This document shows, one piece after another, positions 61,938-64,000 of a DNA stretch of 64,000 nt. Below the pieces are notes generated by a model. The model did no database searches and was not told the origin of the DNA. It saw nothing but the letters and a program-made list of their open reading frames with translations. Location of the stretch: positions 2,376,001 through 2,440,000 of the forward strand of contig CP012156.1 in NCBI GenBank assembly GCA_001602435.1, in the 5' to 3' direction. This DNA comes from Hyphomonadaceae bacterium UKL13-1. Its GTDB lineage: Bacteria; Pseudomonadota; Alphaproteobacteria; Caulobacterales; Aquidulcibacteraceae. Position 1 is the first letter of the stretch; each line of letters begins with the position of its first letter. A program made the translations under genes and the position numbers.

Positions 61938-62028
61938 CTAAGTGAGAAGTCGAGCATCCGTTGCGCCGAAGCGACTGCCGATGTAGGTCCCGACTTTGCA
62001 CCTTTAGATATAGAATTCTGAGCGCACT

Positions 62029-62844
62029 ATGTCAAGAGAAGTGACGATCAAAGAAATTGACCATCTTGCGAATTTCATTTCAGCAGAACGGCTTGATAAA
62101 CTCCTCAGACTGACTGGGGATTTGGAAGTTGCCATTCAAATCCATCAAGACACACTGGCGTTGAACAGTCAGCTCATCAAGATTGTTGCAACGATCGAGA
62201 TCGCTTTGCGAAACACGATTTACACGAACATCATGCGTCATTTTGAAGCTGCCAATTGGCTGCAGCAGCCCCCAGTTACGCTGACCTTAGGAGACGGCGA
62301 TCGCAAAAAGATCATCATGGCACTCGATAGTGCTAAACGATCCGAATACGCGAAGAAGAGCCAAGCTGAGAAAGCGGTCCTGAAGGCCAAAGTCTTTCCC
62401 AACGGCAAGCCTAAAGACATCAAGCCATTTAAGTACGTACTAAAGAAGCGAGAGAATATTCCCGTTTCAGACGGCAAAATCATTGCCGAGCTTACGTTCG
62501 CGTTCTGGAAGCGCCTGTATTCAGCTGAATATGAGCATCAACTTTGGCGCACAACACTAAAGCGGACATTTCCGAACAAAAATCTAAAGCGTGCGCAGGT
62601 GTCCGCACAGCTCGAAATCGTCTATCAAATGCGTAATCGACTTGCCCACCATGAACCGGTAGTCGGGGACCGTTTTCATAAGCTTATCGGTGCAATTGAG
62701 TTCGTGCTGCAAGAGCTGAATACCAAGGCGTCACGTCCACCACATCCCTTGGAAAAATTGCTTGCTGCAGATGTGCAACAAGCAATCAATCTTCAGTCTA
62801 CCTTGGAAACAACACTCGCGCCTTATCGGATGAAGGCCAACTAA
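62029..62844 (+). CDS. Abi-like protein with a HEPN ribonuclease-type motif
   Basis: The 271 residues resemble the Abi_2/AbiD-AbiF family of abortive-infection proteins: IVATIEIALRNTIYTNIM at the N-terminal third, KIIAELTFAFWKRLYSAEYE in the middle and RNRLAHHEP (202-210). The last fits the HEPN R-x4-6-H motif of RNA-cutting toxins (R202/R204 and H207). Such proteins arrest growth after phage infection. The gene is AT-richer than its neighbours and ends 6 bases from the convergent gcrA stop. No antitoxin gene is beside it. Confidence 0.78.
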   Translation: MSREVTIKEIDHLANFISAERLDKLLRLTGDLEVAIQIHQDTLALNSQLIKIVATIEIALRNTIYTNIMRHFEAANWLQQPPVTLTLGDGDRKKIIMALDSAKRSEYAKKSQAEKAVLKAKVFPNGKPKDIKPFKYVLKKRENIPVSDGKIIAELTFAFWKRLYSAEYEHQLWRTTLKRTFPNKNLKRAQVSAQLEIVYQMRNRLAHHEPVVGDRFHKLIGAIEFVLQELNTKASRPPHPLEKLLAADVQQAINLQSTLETTLAPYRMKAN

Positions 62845-62850
62845 CTTGAC

Positions 62851-63414
62851 TTAGAAGTTAGCCAAACGCGCCAGACGGCGGACTTCAGACGCTGCTCGAT
62901 CTTCCTTATTGCCACCTTGGCGACGGCTGAGGGCGGGCTGGAACGCGATGGCCGCATGCTCGGTGCAATAGACCGCACCAGAACTACATTGCGCACCACA
63001 GAAGCCAAAGTCTGGGTCACCGGGGTCGCCGATGGGCCATTTGCACATATTGGTGCCCAATTGCAGCACGCCAATCAGATCGCCGCGCTTTTGTGGTGGG
63101 GTAACTGGCTTTGCCACCGGTTTTACGATGGGCGCGGGTGCTGCTGGGGCCAAGGCCTTAACCGCGGACTCCACTTTGGATGCCACATGCGGCGGCACGA
63201 CCAAAACCGGACGCGGACGCGCGGTTGGCACCGGAATGCGCTTGATCGGACGCGAAGGTGCAGCCCGACCCGCCAAACCCAAGCGATGGACCTTGCCAAT
63301 GACGGCATTGCGGGTCACACCGCCCAATTGCTTGGCGATCTGACTGGCCGAAAGCCCATCTGTCCACAACTTCTTGAGTAGGGTGACGCGATCATCCGTC
63401 CAGCCGTTGGTCAT
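62851..63414 (-). CDS. gcrA: GcrA cell-cycle regulator
   Basis: GcrA binds sigma70 RNA polymerase at GANTC-methylated promoters and controls replication and division genes in Caulobacter. The 187-residue protein has the N-terminal domain DDRVTLLKKLWTDGLSASQIAKQLGG and RNAVIGKVHRLGLAGRAAPS, then a Pro/Ala linker and the C-terminal domain with CKWPIGDPGDPDFGFCG, ending near RLARLANF. ATG 63414 has GGGGA five bases upstream; the ATG at 63483 adds residues with no counterpart. It diverges from chpT. Confidence 0.93.
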   Translation of the reverse strand: MTNGWTDDRVTLLKKLWTDGLSASQIAKQLGGVTRNAVIGKVHRLGLAGRAAPSRPIKRIPVPTARPRPVLVVPPHVASKVESAVKALAPAAPAPIVKPVAKPVTPPQKRGDLIGVLQLGTNMCKWPIGDPGDPDFGFCGAQCSSGAVYCTEHAAIAFQPALSRRQGGNKEDRAASEVRRLARLANF

Positions 63415-63513
63415 GAATATCCCCATATCTTGTGCCCAGCCTTGAAGGCCAGCTAATTGAGTGCCCACCCATAGTAGCTTCAAGACTTATTAACACAAGG
63501 GCTAGTGATAGGG

Positions 63514-63522
63514 TTTTCCACA
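63514..63522. promoter_or_regulatory. DnaA-box-like site in the gcrA/chpT intergenic region
   Basis: TTTTCCACA differs from the DnaA consensus TTATCCACA at one base. It lies 100 bases from the gcrA start and 131 from the chpT start. In Caulobacter DnaA controls gcrA, so the position is suggestive. A GAATC (GANTC) site at 63632-63636, 16 bases before the chpT start, is a candidate CcrM methylation site. Confidence 0.4.
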
Positions 63523-63652
63523 AATATGGGCTCCCCTCTACATGTTGATAACACCAGATGTTGTAGGTGGCATTTTGGGGGCTATTCGCGATTTTTCGCC
63601 AGCTAATGCGCTCTTCTGACCGCTTCGCTCCGAATCGGGGCAGAGAGGGCGC

Positions 63653-64000
63653 ATGCTTATGGATGCCTCAACCCTCGTCGCTCTCATTTCCTCACGGATT
63701 TGTCATGATCTCGTGTCGCCCATCTCCGCCTTAACGACGGCGTTGGATATTCTCGACGATGACCACGGTGCAGACATGCGCGAGCAGGCGATGGATTTGA
63801 TCCGGACGTCTGCTGGCCAAGCTGCTGTGAAGCTTGAGTTCATGCGCGCCACCTTCGGCGCTGGCACCACTGGTGTTGGCACGGCTGATCTGGGCGAGCT
63901 GCGCGAACTGTCCAAGCGGTTTGTAGAAAGCCAGAAGCCACAATTGGTTTGGACGCTAGAGGTTCAATCCGCCCCGCGGGCAGCGGCCAGAATCCTGATG
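63653..64000 (+). CDS. chpT: ChpT-like histidine phosphotransferase (5' part)
   Basis: ChpT passes phosphate from the CckA kinase to CtrA and CpdR. Only the first 116 residues are in the window. They show SRICHDLVSPISALTTAL, where the phosphorylated His is residue 18, followed by the helical dimerisation region to VETLEVQSAPRAAAR-like sequence (QLVWTLEVQSAPRAAA). The ATG at 63653 follows GAGAGGG; the ATG at 63659 is a second possibility. The gene continues past the window end. Confidence 0.85.
   Translation, partial: MLMDASTLVALISSRICHDLVSPISALTTALDILDDDHGADMREQAMDLIRTSAGQAAVKLEFMRATFGAGTTGVGTADLGELRELSKRFVESQKPQLVWTLEVQSAPRAAARILM

Noticed and set aside
61766..61957. Minus-strand 63-residue frame across two terminators
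   Set aside because: It spans two terminator stems, has no ribosome-binding site and its sequence is not protein-like.
1..64000. Search for CRISPR arrays, tRNA, rRNA and prophage modules
   Set aside because: No evenly spaced direct repeats, no complete tRNA cloverleaf, no rRNA motifs and no phage structural genes were seen.

Overview
The window reads as chromosomal DNA of a moderately GC-rich alphaproteobacterium on the Caulobacterales/Hyphomonadaceae side of the class. The main evidence is a divergent gcrA/chpT pair at the right end (cell-cycle factors of this class), a CC_3452-family secreted protein, a CarD gene grouped with ferredoxin, an S4 protein and a SUV3-like helicase, and a bolA-dnaJ-cobS neighbourhood. 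All of this was read by eye; no species can be assigned, and no rRNA, tRNA or CRISPR array was found.

Layout. 1-7.4 kb: TorF-like porin, the aroK-aroB-corC operon, two sodium-linked antiporters, bolA and a J-domain gene. 7.4-8.7 kb: an IS110-type element and hairpin repeats, inserted between the J-domain gene and cobS. 8.8-13.1 kb: cobS (no cobT beside it), coq4, an SPFH/ribbon-helix-helix operon, and a TetR/thioesterase divergent pair sharing a clear operator. 13.4-18.9 kb: carD, an RNA pseudouridine synthase, ferredoxin, an S4 protein and a 1032-residue helicase. 18.9-19.97 kb: about 1.1 kb without genes, filled with repeats. 20-32 kb: lipid and acyl-CoA metabolism (lipase-like hydrolase, wax ester synthase family acyltransferase, acyl-CoA dehydrogenase, dienoyl-CoA isomerase-like protein, thioesterase), a NYN nuclease preceded by a candidate small RNA, and a hybrid histidine kinase. 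31.8-34.3 kb: a Zur-like regulator divergent from a TonB-dependent receptor that carries a Zur-box-like palindrome, probably a zinc-uptake unit. 36.1-41.7 kb: an accessory island with a dispersed repeat, a tyrosine recombinase plus IS91-type transposase, an AT-richer Imm11-like orphan immunity gene, and an IS1182-type element with visible terminal repeats and a target duplication. 41.7-47.3 kb: SMP-30, RidA, SDR, two glycosyltransferases and infC, which probably starts at AUC. 47.3-47.7 kb: a repeat cluster. 47.7-62 kb: a crystallin-like/SEL1 secreted protein, M24 peptidase, Zn-peptidase, a telA-xpaC-xpaC operon, an alpha/beta hydrolase-like protein lacking the nucleophile serine, TolC, an EAL protein and a large acyl-CoA dehydrogenase. 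62-64 kb: an Abi/HEPN-like gene, gcrA and the start of chpT.

The most unusual content is not one operon but layered small-scale structure: a dispersed repeat whose core is a pair of palindromes (three good copies and weaker relatives), a 146-bp composite inverted repeat, a candidate small RNA with promoter and terminator, and accessory immunity/abortive-infection genes at the edges of mobile DNA or next to the cell-cycle regulator.
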